Shown: piece after piece, positions 17,446 to 26,203 of the stretch
Layout: each line of letters opens with the position of its first letter
Numbering within the stretch: position 1 is the stretch's first letter
From: Clostridiales bacterium
GTDB taxonomy: Bacteria > Bacillota > Clostridia > Lachnospirales > Anaerotignaceae
Assembly (NCBI GenBank): GCA_018364635.1
Contig: JAGZLR010000012.1
Span: 1 to 44,319 of the forward strand
Length of the DNA: 44,319 nt
Direction: 5' to 3'
Notes under the pieces: model-generated
What the model saw: only the letters and a program-made list of their open reading frames with translations
What the model was told of the DNA's origin: nothing
Database searches by the model: none
Program-made: the position numbers and the translations under genes

Positions 17446-18809
17446 TAACGGCAATGACGATAGAAGAAATCGCTTCCGCAGTGAAGGGAAGGATTTTGGG
17501 AAATACAAGAGATGCTGTACAAGGCGTGTCTACAGATACAAGATCGATTCAGCAAGGAGATTTATATGTGCCCATCAAAGGAGAACGTTTTGACGGTCAT
17601 GACTTTTTGATGCAGGCTTTTGAAAAAGGTGCAGTTTGTGCCCTTAGTGAAAGAGAGGTCCAGCCGCCGGAAGGGAAAACAATCATCTATGTGGAAGACA
17701 CCAGAAGTGCTTACCGTGATTTGGCGGAGTATTATCTCTCCATTCATCGGGTATTTGTCGTGGGCGTGACAGGCAGTGTGGGAAAAACGACGACAAAAGA
17801 TCTCATTGCCTCTGTATTGAAGGAGAAGTTTCAAGTCCTTGCCACAAAAGGCAACTTAAATAATGAGATTGGCCTTCCTTCTATGGTATTTCAGCTGAAA
17901 GAAGACACCCAAGTGGCAGTGCTGGAAATGGGGATGAACCATTTTGGAGAAATTCACCGTTTGGCTAAAGTTGCTCGGCCGGATATGGCGGTTATTACCA
18001 ATGTTGGCGTCTCCCATATAGAGAATTTAGGAAGCAGAGAAGGCATTTTAAAGGCAAAATCGGAAATCTTTGATTATTTCCAGGAAGATGCGCAGGCGGT
18101 GTTAAACGCAGATGACGATATGCTAAAAACCCTTGCAGGAAAGGTAACTGCAGTGTGGTTTGGTGTAGAGGAAAAAAAGGATTTTTGGGCAGATGAGATT
18201 GTGCCGTTAGGCCTTGAAGGAATGAAATGCAGAATTCATACGCCAAAAGGATCGTTTTCTGTGACGATTCCGGTGCCGGGCGTCCATATGGTGTCAAACG
18301 CTATGGCTGCTGCTGCGGTAGGGCTAAAGTTAGGAATGAGCCTTTCGGAGATAGAAAGAGGAATTGCGTCGTTTGTACCTACGGCAATGCGTATGATGGT
18401 GACAAAGACAGCTTCCGGCATCAATCTCATCAACGACTGTTATAATGCAAATCCAGTTTCTATGAAAGCATCCATCGATGTGTTGAAAGAGGCCAAAAGC
18501 CGAAAGGTTGCGGTCCTTGGCGATATGTATGAATTGGGAGAAGACGGAAAGAAAATGCATTGGGATGTGGGCAAATATGCAGCCCAAAATGGCGTGGACC
18601 TGTTGATCTGTCTTGGCGAGCTTTCGGAAGCTATGGCGGAGGGCGCCAAAGAAAACGGCTGTCCTCAGGTGAAATATTATAAGACTCAGACACAATGGCT
18701 GGAAGAGGGGCTGCCTGTCCTGATTCAACCAGGAGATACAGTGTTGGTGAAAGCTTCACGAGGCATGGGTCTGGAAAAAACAGCAGAAAAAATAGGGGGA
18801 GTGAGATAA
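17442..18809 (+). CDS. murF: UDP-N-acetylmuramoyl-tripeptide--D-alanyl-D-alanine ligase
   Basis: MurF joins D-Ala-D-Ala to the UDP-MurNAc-tripeptide, finishing the cytoplasmic stem peptide. It is 455 residues with the Mur ligase pattern: an N-terminal substrate domain (about 1-100), ATP loop GVTGSVGKTTTKDLIA near residue 107, LEMGMNHFGEI and AVITNVGVSHIENLGS in the central domain, and NDCYNANPVSMKAS opening the C-terminal domain. Its ATG overlaps the murE stop (ATGA), and mraY follows after 3 bp. All catalytic motifs look intact. Confidence 0.97.
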   Translation: MITAMTIEEIASAVKGRILGNTRDAVQGVSTDTRSIQQGDLYVPIKGERFDGHDFLMQAFEKGAVCALSEREVQPPEGKTIIYVEDTRSAYRDLAEYYLSIHRVFVVGVTGSVGKTTTKDLIASVLKEKFQVLATKGNLNNEIGLPSMVFQLKEDTQVAVLEMGMNHFGEIHRLAKVARPDMAVITNVGVSHIENLGSREGILKAKSEIFDYFQEDAQAVLNADDDMLKTLAGKVTAVWFGVEEKKDFWADEIVPLGLEGMKCRIHTPKGSFSVTIPVPGVHMVSNAMAAAAVGLKLGMSLSEIERGIASFVPTAMRMMVTKTASGINLINDCYNANPVSMKASIDVLKEAKSRKVAVLGDMYELGEDGKKMHWDVGKYAAQNGVDLLICLGELSEAMAEGAKENGCPQVKYYKTQTQWLEEGLPVLIQPGDTVLVKASRGMGLEKTAEKIGGVR

Positions 18810-18812
18810 AAA

Positions 18813-19784
18813 ATGAGGTATCCTCTTACAGATGCAGTATATGCAATTATGATCTCTTTTGTCATTGGCCTTGTGCTTTGTCCTGTACTGATTCCAATGC
18901 TTCATCGGCTGAAGTTTGGTCAGACAGAACGGGAGTGCGGACCGGAAAGTCACTTGAAAAAAAGCGGTACGCCGACAATGGGCGGGATTGCAATTTTAAT
19001 TAGTTTCGCATTAGCCAGCCTGTTTTATCTGCGGGGAAACATGGACGGCGTGGCGGTTGTGCTTGTGACTCTTGGTTATGGTATTATTGGCTTTGTGGAC
19101 GATTACATCAAAGTGGTGAAAAAGCGTTCTTTAGGGCTGAGAGCGTATCAAAAAATTATTGGACAGTTACTTATCACAGCCTTGTTTGCTTTTTATCTGT
19201 CCCAAAAAGGATTGGGAACAGATCTGTTGATTCCATTTCTTCCAGATAAAAGCATTGATTTAGGAATGATGTATTGGCCGTTTCTTGTGATTGTCATGTT
19301 GGGGACTGTCAATGGCGTCAATTTGACTGATGGGTTAGACGGATTAGCCAGTGGTGTTACTTTGATTGTGGCCATGTTTTTTGCTCTTGTGGCATGGGCG
19401 GCGCAAAGCGGGATTACCCCTGTTTCCGGTGCGGTAATCGGAAGCCTTTTTGCCTTTTTAATCTTTAATGCTTATCCGGCAAAAGTATTTATGGGCGATA
19501 CAGGTTCTTTGGCTTTAGGTGGTTTTGTGGCGGCAAGCGCTGTCCTTTTAAAAATGCCGATTTTTATTGTCATTGTAGGTTTTATTTATTTAGCGGAATC
19601 TCTGTCTGTCATCATTCAAGTGGCGTACTTCAAAAAAACAGGCAAGCGTGTGTTTAAGATGGCGCCGATTCATCATCACTTTGAACTGTGCGGATGGAGT
19701 GAGACAAAGGTTGTGACTGTATTTTATATTGTGACGGCAATGATGTGTCTGATTGGTTATTTGGGCTGCCGCAATTTATTCTGA
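18813..19784 (+). CDS. mraY: Phospho-N-acetylmuramoyl-pentapeptide-transferase
   Basis: MraY moves the phospho-MurNAc-pentapeptide to undecaprenyl phosphate to make lipid I at the inner membrane face. It is 323 residues with about ten hydrophobic segments. Signatures are GTPTMGGIAIL near residue 50, FVDDYIKVVKKRSLGL near residue 93, NLTDGLDGLASG near residue 170, FMGDTGSLALGG near residue 226 and the histidine cluster APIHHHFE near residue 283. AGGGGGAG upstream supports the ATG. It lies 3 bp after murF, in the same operon. Confidence 0.97.
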   Translation: MRYPLTDAVYAIMISFVIGLVLCPVLIPMLHRLKFGQTERECGPESHLKKSGTPTMGGIAILISFALASLFYLRGNMDGVAVVLVTLGYGIIGFVDDYIKVVKKRSLGLRAYQKIIGQLLITALFAFYLSQKGLGTDLLIPFLPDKSIDLGMMYWPFLVIVMLGTVNGVNLTDGLDGLASGVTLIVAMFFALVAWAAQSGITPVSGAVIGSLFAFLIFNAYPAKVFMGDTGSLALGGFVAASAVLLKMPIFIVIVGFIYLAESLSVIIQVAYFKKTGKRVFKMAPIHHHFELCGWSETKVVTVFYIVTAMMCLIGYLGCRNLF

Positions 19785-19806
19785 TTGTTGAAAGGAAGTA
19801 TTGATA

Positions 19807-21174
19807 ATGGAACTAAAGCAAAAGAAAGCTCTTGTCTGTGGTATGGCAAGAAGCGGCGTATGCGCGGCTCGTTTATTAAACCGTCATGGCGCTGTGGTAA
19901 CGCTGCAGGATAAAAAGCCGCGGGAAGCGCTGACTGGTTTGGAGGAACTGGAGAGAGAGGGCATCCAAATTTACTGCGGCAAAAATCCAGATGATATTGT
20001 TTTGCAGCAGGATTTGATTGTGCTAAGTCCGGGCATTCCATGTGACCTGCCTTTTATTACGGCGGCGGAAAAAGCCGGTATTGAGGTCATTAGTGAGGTA
20101 GAGCTTTCTTATCGGCTGTCAGTCTGTCATTTGGCTGCTGTGACTGGTACCAATGGAAAGACAACCACCACAACGCTGTTATGGGAGATGATAAAAAAGA
20201 TCGATCCCCAAGCGGCAGCAGTGGGAAATATTGGTGTCGCTTTTAGTCAAGAAGTGGAAAGACTTCAAGAAGAAAATTGGGCCGTGGCAGAAATCAGCAG
20301 CTTTCAGATGGAAAAAGCCGTTTCCTTTCATCCTGAAATCAGCGCAGTTTTAAATATTACGCCAGATCATTTAAACCGTCATAAGACGATGGATGTTTAT
20401 ATCGCTATGAAAGAGCGTATTTTTCAAAACCAGACGGAGCAGGATTTTTGTGTCTTAAATTACGAGGATGAAGTTTGCCGAAAAATGGCGGGCAAGACAA
20501 AAGCGCAAGTGCTCTTTTTTTCCAGTCAAAGACAATTGGAAGAAGGAATATTTTTACAAAATGGCAATATAGTTATGAAATGGGGCCCATGGAACGAAAC
20601 CCTTGTCCATGTGGAGGAAATGAAGATTTTAGGCTCTCATAATTATGAAAATGCCATGGCTGCCGCTGCAATGGCTTTTGCTGCGGGAGTACCAGCGGAA
20701 GAGATTCGCCAGACTCTTCGGGAATTTGCTGGTGTCGCCCATAGAATTGAGTATGTGACGACAAAAAGCGGCGTATCTTTTTATAACGACAGCAAGGGAA
20801 CAAACCCTGATGCAGCCATTCGGGCAGTCTATGCGATGAAACAGCCTATTGTCCTTATCGGCGGTGGATATGATAAAGGGAGTTCTTATGAGGAATGGAT
20901 TAAAACATTTCCAGGCAGAGTAAAAAAATTGGTGCTCATTGGTGTGACGGCGGAGAAGATCCGCGACACTGCTGTGAAGATGGGATTTACCAACATTACG
21001 ATGTGTGGAAATGACTTTTCCAAAGCTGTTGAAGAAAGCTATCGTTTCGCAGAGGCAGGGGATTGTGTGCTTCTTTCTCCGGCATGTGCCAGCTGGGATA
21101 TGTTTGAGAGCTATGAAAAGCGGGGAGACCTTTTTAAAGAACTTGTCCGTGCTTTGCCGGAAAAAGAGGACTAA
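19807..21174 (+). CDS. murD: UDP-N-acetylmuramoylalanine--D-glutamate ligase
   Basis: MurD adds D-glutamate as second residue of the stem peptide. It is 455 residues. It opens with a Rossmann-like substrate domain (LVCGMARSGVCAARLL). The ATP loop is VTGTNGKTTTTTLLWE near residue 115, followed by EISSFQMEKA, LNITPDHLNRHKTMD and NDSKGTNPDAA. The frame is open from TTG 19801, but AAGGAAGT at 19792-19799 puts the start at ATG 19807. In this cluster murD follows mraY as in B. subtilis, but murG is not in the window. Confidence 0.97.
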   Translation: MELKQKKALVCGMARSGVCAARLLNRHGAVVTLQDKKPREALTGLEELEREGIQIYCGKNPDDIVLQQDLIVLSPGIPCDLPFITAAEKAGIEVISEVELSYRLSVCHLAAVTGTNGKTTTTTLLWEMIKKIDPQAAAVGNIGVAFSQEVERLQEENWAVAEISSFQMEKAVSFHPEISAVLNITPDHLNRHKTMDVYIAMKERIFQNQTEQDFCVLNYEDEVCRKMAGKTKAQVLFFSSQRQLEEGIFLQNGNIVMKWGPWNETLVHVEEMKILGSHNYENAMAAAAMAFAAGVPAEEIRQTLREFAGVAHRIEYVTTKSGVSFYNDSKGTNPDAAIRAVYAMKQPIVLIGGGYDKGSSYEEWIKTFPGRVKKLVLIGVTAEKIRDTAVKMGFTNITMCGNDFSKAVEESYRFAEAGDCVLLSPACASWDMFESYEKRGDLFKELVRALPEKED

Positions 21175-21204
21175 TTGGTAACTAAGAGGAAAGAAGGTGC
21201 GCAA

Positions 21205-22362
21205 ATGGCGGGAGTGAGAAAGGATAGGCGCAAAAAAACACCAGAAAAACAGGATTCAATTGACTTTGTCATCTTCTTTGTTGTGTTTCTGCTGGTGCTT
21301 TTTGGCACCATTATGATTTTCAGTTCCAGCTATTATTACGCTTTGACAAATCCAAAAATTGGGGATATGTATCATTTTCTAAAACGCCAGTTGATATGGG
21401 CTTGCGCCGGCACGACAATGATGGTGATATTGATGAATATTGATTATCGGATTTGGAAAAGACTTGCAGGTATTGGGTATGTGTTTTCTGTTGTATGCCT
21501 AATTTTGGTTAACTTTATCGGCCATAACTTTAACGGTCAAAGCCGGTGGCTTGGTATTGGTCCACTGTCTTTCCAGCCGTCAGAGGTATCGAAATTAGCT
21601 GTTATTTTGTTTCTATCCATGTATATCTCCAACCACCGCAAGGAAATGGAGACAGGACAGGGCTTTCTAAAATGTATGGCGATTATTGGCCTGCCGGTCT
21701 TTCTAATACTAATCAATAATATGAGTACGGCGATTGTTGTGTTTGGTATCTGTGCAGTAATTATGTTTATTGCTATGCCAAAACTGAAAATGAAAACGAT
21801 TGTAATTGGAGGATCGATTCTTACAGCTATTTTAGGCATTGTAGGGTTTGTAGCAGTCAAGCTTCCCCAGTATGCGTACCGCTTTAATCGAATTAAAATA
21901 TGGCGTGATCCCTTTTCTGACCCTTTGGACAAAGGTTTTCAGACTGTCCAAAGTTTATTTGCTGTGGCAAGCGGCGGGTTATTTGGTCTTGGCCTAGGAC
22001 AGAGTCGACAGAAAACTTTTATTCCAGAGGCGTATAATGACATTATTTTCGCAATCATCTGTGAGGAACTAGGGCTGGTCGGGGCATGCTTTGTTATTCT
22101 TCTGTTTCTGATTTTGGTTTGGCGGGGCATAAAAACTGCAATGAATGCCTTAGATCTGTTTGGTACCCTTGTGGCAAGCGGTATCATCGCAATGATTGGC
22201 GGTCAGGCAATTATCAATATATCTGTTGTCACCAACACAATACCAAATACAGGAATGCCTCTTCCGTTTATCAGTTATGGCGGTTCTTCTTTGGTGTTTA
22301 CTATGGCTGCTGTGGGAATACTGTTGAATATTTCCAGATATCAGAAAAGTTCCTCGAAATAA
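21205..22362 (+). CDS. ftsW: SEDS-family peptidoglycan glycosyltransferase FtsW/SpoVE
   Basis: This 385-residue polytopic membrane protein of the SEDS family (FtsW, RodA, SpoVE) polymerises glycan strands with a cognate class B PBP. About ten hydrophobic segments follow a basic, charged N-terminal tail. Signatures are FQPSEVSKLAVILF near residue 130 and the late PNTGMPLPFISYGGSSL. The frame is open from TTG 21175, but GAAGGTG at 21193-21199 favours ATG 21205. Position after murD fits FtsW or SpoVE equally: B. subtilis has spoVE here, working with SpoVD. With two PBPs upstream, which one it partners cannot be told. It is the last gene before a new promoter. Confidence 0.93.
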   Translation: MAGVRKDRRKKTPEKQDSIDFVIFFVVFLLVLFGTIMIFSSSYYYALTNPKIGDMYHFLKRQLIWACAGTTMMVILMNIDYRIWKRLAGIGYVFSVVCLILVNFIGHNFNGQSRWLGIGPLSFQPSEVSKLAVILFLSMYISNHRKEMETGQGFLKCMAIIGLPVFLILINNMSTAIVVFGICAVIMFIAMPKLKMKTIVIGGSILTAILGIVGFVAVKLPQYAYRFNRIKIWRDPFSDPLDKGFQTVQSLFAVASGGLFGLGLGQSRQKTFIPEAYNDIIFAIICEELGLVGACFVILLFLILVWRGIKTAMNALDLFGTLVASGIIAMIGGQAIINISVVTNTIPNTGMPLPFISYGGSSLVFTMAAVGILLNISRYQKSSSK

Positions 22363-22366
22363 ACAA

Positions 22367-22395
22367 TTGACAAATGGGTTAAGATTGGATAGAAT
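22367..22395 (+). promoter_or_regulatory. Promoter of the T-box/valS transcript
   Basis: Perfect TTGACA (22367-22372), a 17-bp spacer, then TAGAAT (22390-22395). It starts 5 bp after the ftsW stop. Confidence 0.88.
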
Positions 22396-22401
22396 CTAAC
22401 T

Positions 22402-22647
22402 ATTATCAGCAGAGAAGCTGTGACCGGAAAGAGTATTCAGTATCACCTATCAGAGAGAGACACAGATGGCTGGAAGTGTCTTTAGGCAGGCGCTGGAGAA
22501 GGTAGTCCGTGAGCTTTTCCGGCGAAAGAAAAAGTAGCCGGAACCGGTGGGAGCCGTTATCAGCCAAAAAAAGAGTCCATAATCTTTTATGGAAATAAAG
22601 GTGGTACCGCGAGTTTTCGTCCTTTTTTGGATGAAAGCTCTTTTTTT
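22402..22647 (+). ncRNA. T-box riboswitch (valine) upstream of valS
   Basis: The leader senses uncharged tRNA-Val. The conserved T-box AAAGGTGGTACCGCG lies at 22597-22611, with TGGT able to pair with the ACCA end. Stem I carries AGAGAGAG near 22451 and the distal-loop element GGCTGGAAG near 22470. Past it, GTA-GTC (22502-22507) are adjacent valine codons, either of which could be the specifier. The terminator is GAGTTTTCGTCC (22611-22622) pairing with GGATGAAAGCTC (22629-22640), followed by seven T residues. The first arm overlaps the T-box, so the antiterminator and terminator are mutually exclusive. Valine specificity is confirmed by the downstream gene. Confidence 0.95.
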
Positions 22648-22704
22648 ATATCAACGATAGAAAATCATAGGTTTTAGCGTTATCTTTTTAGGAGGAAAGC
22701 AAGA

Positions 22705-25344
22705 ATGAAGGAATTGGAAAAAAATTATGATCCATCTGTTGTGGAAGAGAGGCTGTACAGCCATTGGCTGGAAAAAAAATATTTTCACACAGAAGTGGAT
22801 AAAAAGAAAAAACCTTATACCATTGTTATGCCGCCGCCCAATATTACCGGTCAGCTGCATATGGGACATGCCTTGGATAACACCATTCAGGATATTTTAA
22901 TTCGTTGGAAACGTATGGCGGGCTATAATGCTCTTTGGATTCCAGGCATCGATCATGCAAGTATTTCCACAGAAGTGAAGGTAGTTGCTAAGATGGCGGA
23001 GGAAGGTCTGAAAAAAGAAGACGTCGGCAGAGAAGGCTTTTTAAAGCGCGCTTGGGCTTGGAAAGAGGAATACGGCAATATTATTCTGAATCAGCTGAGA
23101 AAAATGGGCAGTTCCTGCGATTGGGACAGAGTTCGCTTTACTATGGATGAAGGATGCAGCGATGCGGTGCTGGAAGTATTTACCAGACTGTATCAGAAAG
23201 GCTTGATTTATCGTGGAGAAAAGCTGATTAACTGGTGCCCAAAATGTCAGACCACAATTTCCGATGCAGAAGTAAACCATGAGGATCACGCAGGTCATTT
23301 TTGGCATATTAAGTATCCAGTAGCTGGAGAACCAGGCCGGTTTATTCAGCTTGCGACAACCAGACCGGAGACAATGCTTGGCGATACGGCTGTTGCAGTC
23401 AATCCTGAGGATGATAGATACCGTGATTTAGTAGGGAAACATGTGATACTTCCTTTGGTCGGCCGTGAGATCCCAATTATTGCAGATCACTATGTAGATA
23501 TGGAGTTTGGAACAGGCGTTGTTAAAATTACGCCGGCCCATGACCCGAACGACTTTGCAGTAGGGGAACGCCATCAGCTGCCGAGAATCAATGTAATGAA
23601 CGATGACGGCACGATCAATGAAAACGGTGGACAGTATGCCGGTTTGGACCGCTATGAAGCGAGAAAGCAGATGGTGGAAGAGCTGGAAAAAGAAGGGCTG
23701 TTGGTAAAGGTAGAAAATATTACCCACGCAGTTGGTGTTCACGAACGCTGCGGCACAGTTATCGAGCCTCTGATTAAAAAACAGTGGTTTGTTAAGATGG
23801 AGGAATTGGCAAAACCAGCCATCGAGGCATATCAGAAAAATGATTTGAGATTTATTCCAGACAGATTTGGAAAAGTTTATCTCCATTGGCTGGAAAATAT
23901 TCATGACTGGTGTATTTCCCGTCAGCTTTGGTGGGGTCATAGAATTCCGGCCTACTATTGTCAGCAATGCGGCCATATTGAGGTGGCAAAATCTCAGCCA
24001 ACCTGCTGCTCTAAGTGCGGCGCAACAACATTAGTACAGGATGAAGATACATTGGATACATGGTTTAGTTCAGCGTTGTGGCCATTTTCAACGTTAGGCT
24101 GGCCGAAAAATACAGAGGAACTGGAACAGTTTTATCCAACCAGCGTCTTGGTCACTGCTTACGATATTATTTTCTTCTGGGTTGTCAGAATGGTATTTTC
24201 TGGTCTGGAACAGATGGGTGAAATTCCGTTTAAGGACGTGTTTATCCATGGTCTGATTCGTGATGATCAGGGAAGAAAATTCTCCAAATCTTTGGGCAAT
24301 GGCATTGATCCGCTGGAAGTTATCGATAAATATGGCGCTGATGCCCTTCGTCTGATGCTCATTACAGGCAACGCTCCTGGAAACGATATGCGTTTTTATT
24401 GGGAGCGGTTGGATGATGCAAGAAACTTCTCCAATAAACTTTGGAATGCATCTCGTTTTGTTTTAATGAACCTGGAAGACGAAAAAGAAGAGGCAAAATT
24501 TATTTCACTTACTTCTGCAGACAAGTGGATTCTTTCTAAAGTCAATACCCTTGCAAAAGAAGTGGAAGAAAACATGGAGCATTATGAGCTGGGGCTGGCA
24601 GTACAGAAAATCCGTGACTTCCTGTGGGATGAGTACTGCGACTGGTATATTGAGATGGTGAAGCCTCGTCTGTATCAGAAAGAGGACAGCACCCGTCAGG
24701 CTGCTCTTTGGACCTTAAAGACTGTGCTGATTGACGCGCTGAAACTTCTTCACCCATATATGCCGTTTATTACAGAAGAGCTCTTTACTCATTTACAGAC
24801 AGAGGAAGAGACCATCATGCTTTCTCCATGGCCCAAATTTAAAGAGGAATGGAACTTTAAAGAAAATGAGGCGGAAATCGATTTGATGAAGGAAGCTGTC
24901 CGCGGCATACGAAACATCCGTTCCGAAATGAATGTGGTACCAAGTAAGAAAGCGAAAGTGTTTGTTGTCTCAGGGGATGAGTATGTCAGAAGTGTTTTTG
25001 AGAAATCAAAGGTATTCTTCCAGACTCTTTCCTTTGCAAGTGAAGTGCAGGTGCAGGCAGATAAGACAGGCATTGGAGAGGATGCTGTGTCAGTGGTAAT
25101 CCATAACGCTGTCATTTATATGCCATTTGCAGAGCTGGTGGATATTGAAAAAGAAATCCAGCGCTTGGAAAAAGAGCGGGATAAAATGAAAAAAGAGGTT
25201 GAGCGTGTGGAAAAGAAACTGCAAAATCCAGGGTTTGTTTCCAAAGCGCCACAGCAGGTAATTGAGGAAGAGAAGGCAAAGGGCGAAAAATACCAGACGA
25301 TTTTGTCGCAGGTAGAGGAACGCCTGAGCCAATTGAAAAAATAA
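22705..25344 (+). CDS. valS: Valine--tRNA ligase
   Basis: ValRS charges tRNA-Val and edits mischarged threonine. It is 879 residues, the bacterial size. The class I signatures are HMGH at 52-55 (in PNITGQLHMGH) and KFSKS at 525-529. The editing domain (about 190-340) contains TTRPETMLGDTAVAVNP and HDPNDFAVG. Two CxxC pairs near 420-445 suggest a zinc knuckle. The last 70 residues form the coiled-coil arm typical of ValRS. AGGAGGAA precedes the ATG. It is controlled by the T-box leader. A long hairpin follows. Confidence 0.98.
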   Translation: MKELEKNYDPSVVEERLYSHWLEKKYFHTEVDKKKKPYTIVMPPPNITGQLHMGHALDNTIQDILIRWKRMAGYNALWIPGIDHASISTEVKVVAKMAEEGLKKEDVGREGFLKRAWAWKEEYGNIILNQLRKMGSSCDWDRVRFTMDEGCSDAVLEVFTRLYQKGLIYRGEKLINWCPKCQTTISDAEVNHEDHAGHFWHIKYPVAGEPGRFIQLATTRPETMLGDTAVAVNPEDDRYRDLVGKHVILPLVGREIPIIADHYVDMEFGTGVVKITPAHDPNDFAVGERHQLPRINVMNDDGTINENGGQYAGLDRYEARKQMVEELEKEGLLVKVENITHAVGVHERCGTVIEPLIKKQWFVKMEELAKPAIEAYQKNDLRFIPDRFGKVYLHWLENIHDWCISRQLWWGHRIPAYYCQQCGHIEVAKSQPTCCSKCGATTLVQDEDTLDTWFSSALWPFSTLGWPKNTEELEQFYPTSVLVTAYDIIFFWVVRMVFSGLEQMGEIPFKDVFIHGLIRDDQGRKFSKSLGNGIDPLEVIDKYGADALRLMLITGNAPGNDMRFYWERLDDARNFSNKLWNASRFVLMNLEDEKEEAKFISLTSADKWILSKVNTLAKEVEENMEHYELGLAVQKIRDFLWDEYCDWYIEMVKPRLYQKEDSTRQAALWTLKTVLIDALKLLHPYMPFITEELFTHLQTEEETIMLSPWPKFKEEWNFKENEAEIDLMKEAVRGIRNIRSEMNVVPSKKAKVFVVSGDEYVRSVFEKSKVFFQTLSFASEVQVQADKTGIGEDAVSVVIHNAVIYMPFAELVDIEKEIQRLEKERDKMKKEVERVEKKLQNPGFVSKAPQQVIEEEKAKGEKYQTILSQVEERLSQLKK

Positions 25345-25350
25345 AGTAGA

Positions 25351-25388
25351 GGTTTCGCTGTCTGTCTAAAAAAGACAGGCGGCAAACC
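25351..25388 (+). terminator. Hairpin after valS, probable weak terminator
   Basis: GGTTT and GTCTGTC on the left arm pair with GACAGGC and AAACC on the right arm around a 7-nt A-rich loop, with a small internal irregularity. The following CTTGTATTTTC is only moderately T-rich, so some readthrough into the next gene is likely. Confidence 0.55.
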
Positions 25389-25422
25389 CTTGTATTTTCT
25401 GTTGCCTAGGAGGAAAGAAACG

Positions 25423-26199
25423 TTGCATTTTTATTCTGTCTGGAACGAAAGACACCATCTGTATCCGATTGTCGTTGATTTCCCTCACAGCGGAATCATT
25501 GTGCCGGACCCCATACGGGCGCAGATGCGTCCTGACGCCGTGTTATCTAATACAGACTGGTTTTTGCCAAATCTCTATGCCTTTTTAGAGCCTATGGGTG
25601 TCACCAGTCTCATCAATCATTTAAATCGGTATGTCATCGATATGAACAGAGCGCCTTGCGCAGATGCTGTTGGCGGATATCAAAAAGAAATGGTGTATCA
25701 ACACAATACATTTGGCCATCCAATTTACCGCTTTCCTCTAAAGGCAAAGGATCTTCACTATCGGCGGAAGGCATTTTATGATGTCTACCACAGGAAATTA
25801 AAAGCATTGCTGGAGGAGAAAATCAGATGCTTTGGCCATTGTTATCTCATAGATCTTCACAGCTTTGCTGTGGCAAAAGATGTGACAGAGGATTTGATTG
25901 TGTCAAATTGCTGCGGTCAAGCAAGCAGCAAGGAGTTTTTTGATCTGAGCTGCACTGCTTTCCAAAAACAGAGCTTTTCGGTTGCAAAAAACCGCACATT
26001 TACCGGAGGGCATATGACAAAGTATTATGGTGCCAAGCAGAGGATAGAGGCGGTACAGGTAGAACTTCGTTACCATGCCTATCTCCAAAATAGATTTTTT
26101 GGCGAAGAAGAGATTACGTCTTTTGATGAATCGTTATTTTGTCAGGCACAAAAAAAACTCCAGAGCGCGTTTTACCAGTTGGTACGTACTCTGGAGTAA
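25423..26199 (+). CDS. N-formylglutamate amidohydrolase family protein
   Basis: The 258-residue protein has the fold signatures of the HutG-type N-formylglutamate amidohydrolases: VDFPHSGIIVPD near residue 15, NTDWF near 45, YVIDMNRAP near 70, LIDLHSF near 145, FTGGHMTKYYGAK near 195 and VQVELRY near 210. The usual reaction releases formate and glutamate at the end of one histidine-degradation route, but no hut genes are nearby, so the substrate may be another N-acyl amino acid. The frame is open from 25390; AGGAGG at 25408-25413 and 9-nt spacing indicate a TTG start at 25423. Its last codons contain a terminator for the opposing gene. Confidence 0.82.
   Translation: MHFYSVWNERHHLYPIVVDFPHSGIIVPDPIRAQMRPDAVLSNTDWFLPNLYAFLEPMGVTSLINHLNRYVIDMNRAPCADAVGGYQKEMVYQHNTFGHPIYRFPLKAKDLHYRRKAFYDVYHRKLKALLEEKIRCFGHCYLIDLHSFAVAKDVTEDLIVSNCCGQASSKEFFDLSCTAFQKQSFSVAKNRTFTGGHMTKYYGAKQRIEAVQVELRYHAYLQNRFFGEEEITSFDESLFCQAQKKLQSAFYQLVRTLE
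26149..26196 (-). terminator. Minus-strand terminator embedded in the end of the facing gene
   Basis: CTCCAGAG (26158-26165) and CTCTGGAG (26189-26196) form an 8-bp perfect stem with a 23-nt loop. On the minus strand the second arm is followed by a run of Ts (26149-26157 on the plus strand are As). It would end the DUF1835-type operon while lying wholly inside the coding 3' end of the plus-strand gene. Confidence 0.7.
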
Positions 26200-26203
26200 A
26201 AAT

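Noticed and set aside
20629..21204. 191-residue minus-strand open frame across murD
   Set aside because: It is opposite the C-terminal domain of murD; codon pattern is the complement of a real gene.
23428..23976. 182-residue open frame on the minus strand opposite valS
   Set aside because: Lies wholly within the conserved editing domain of valS; no start signal or motif.
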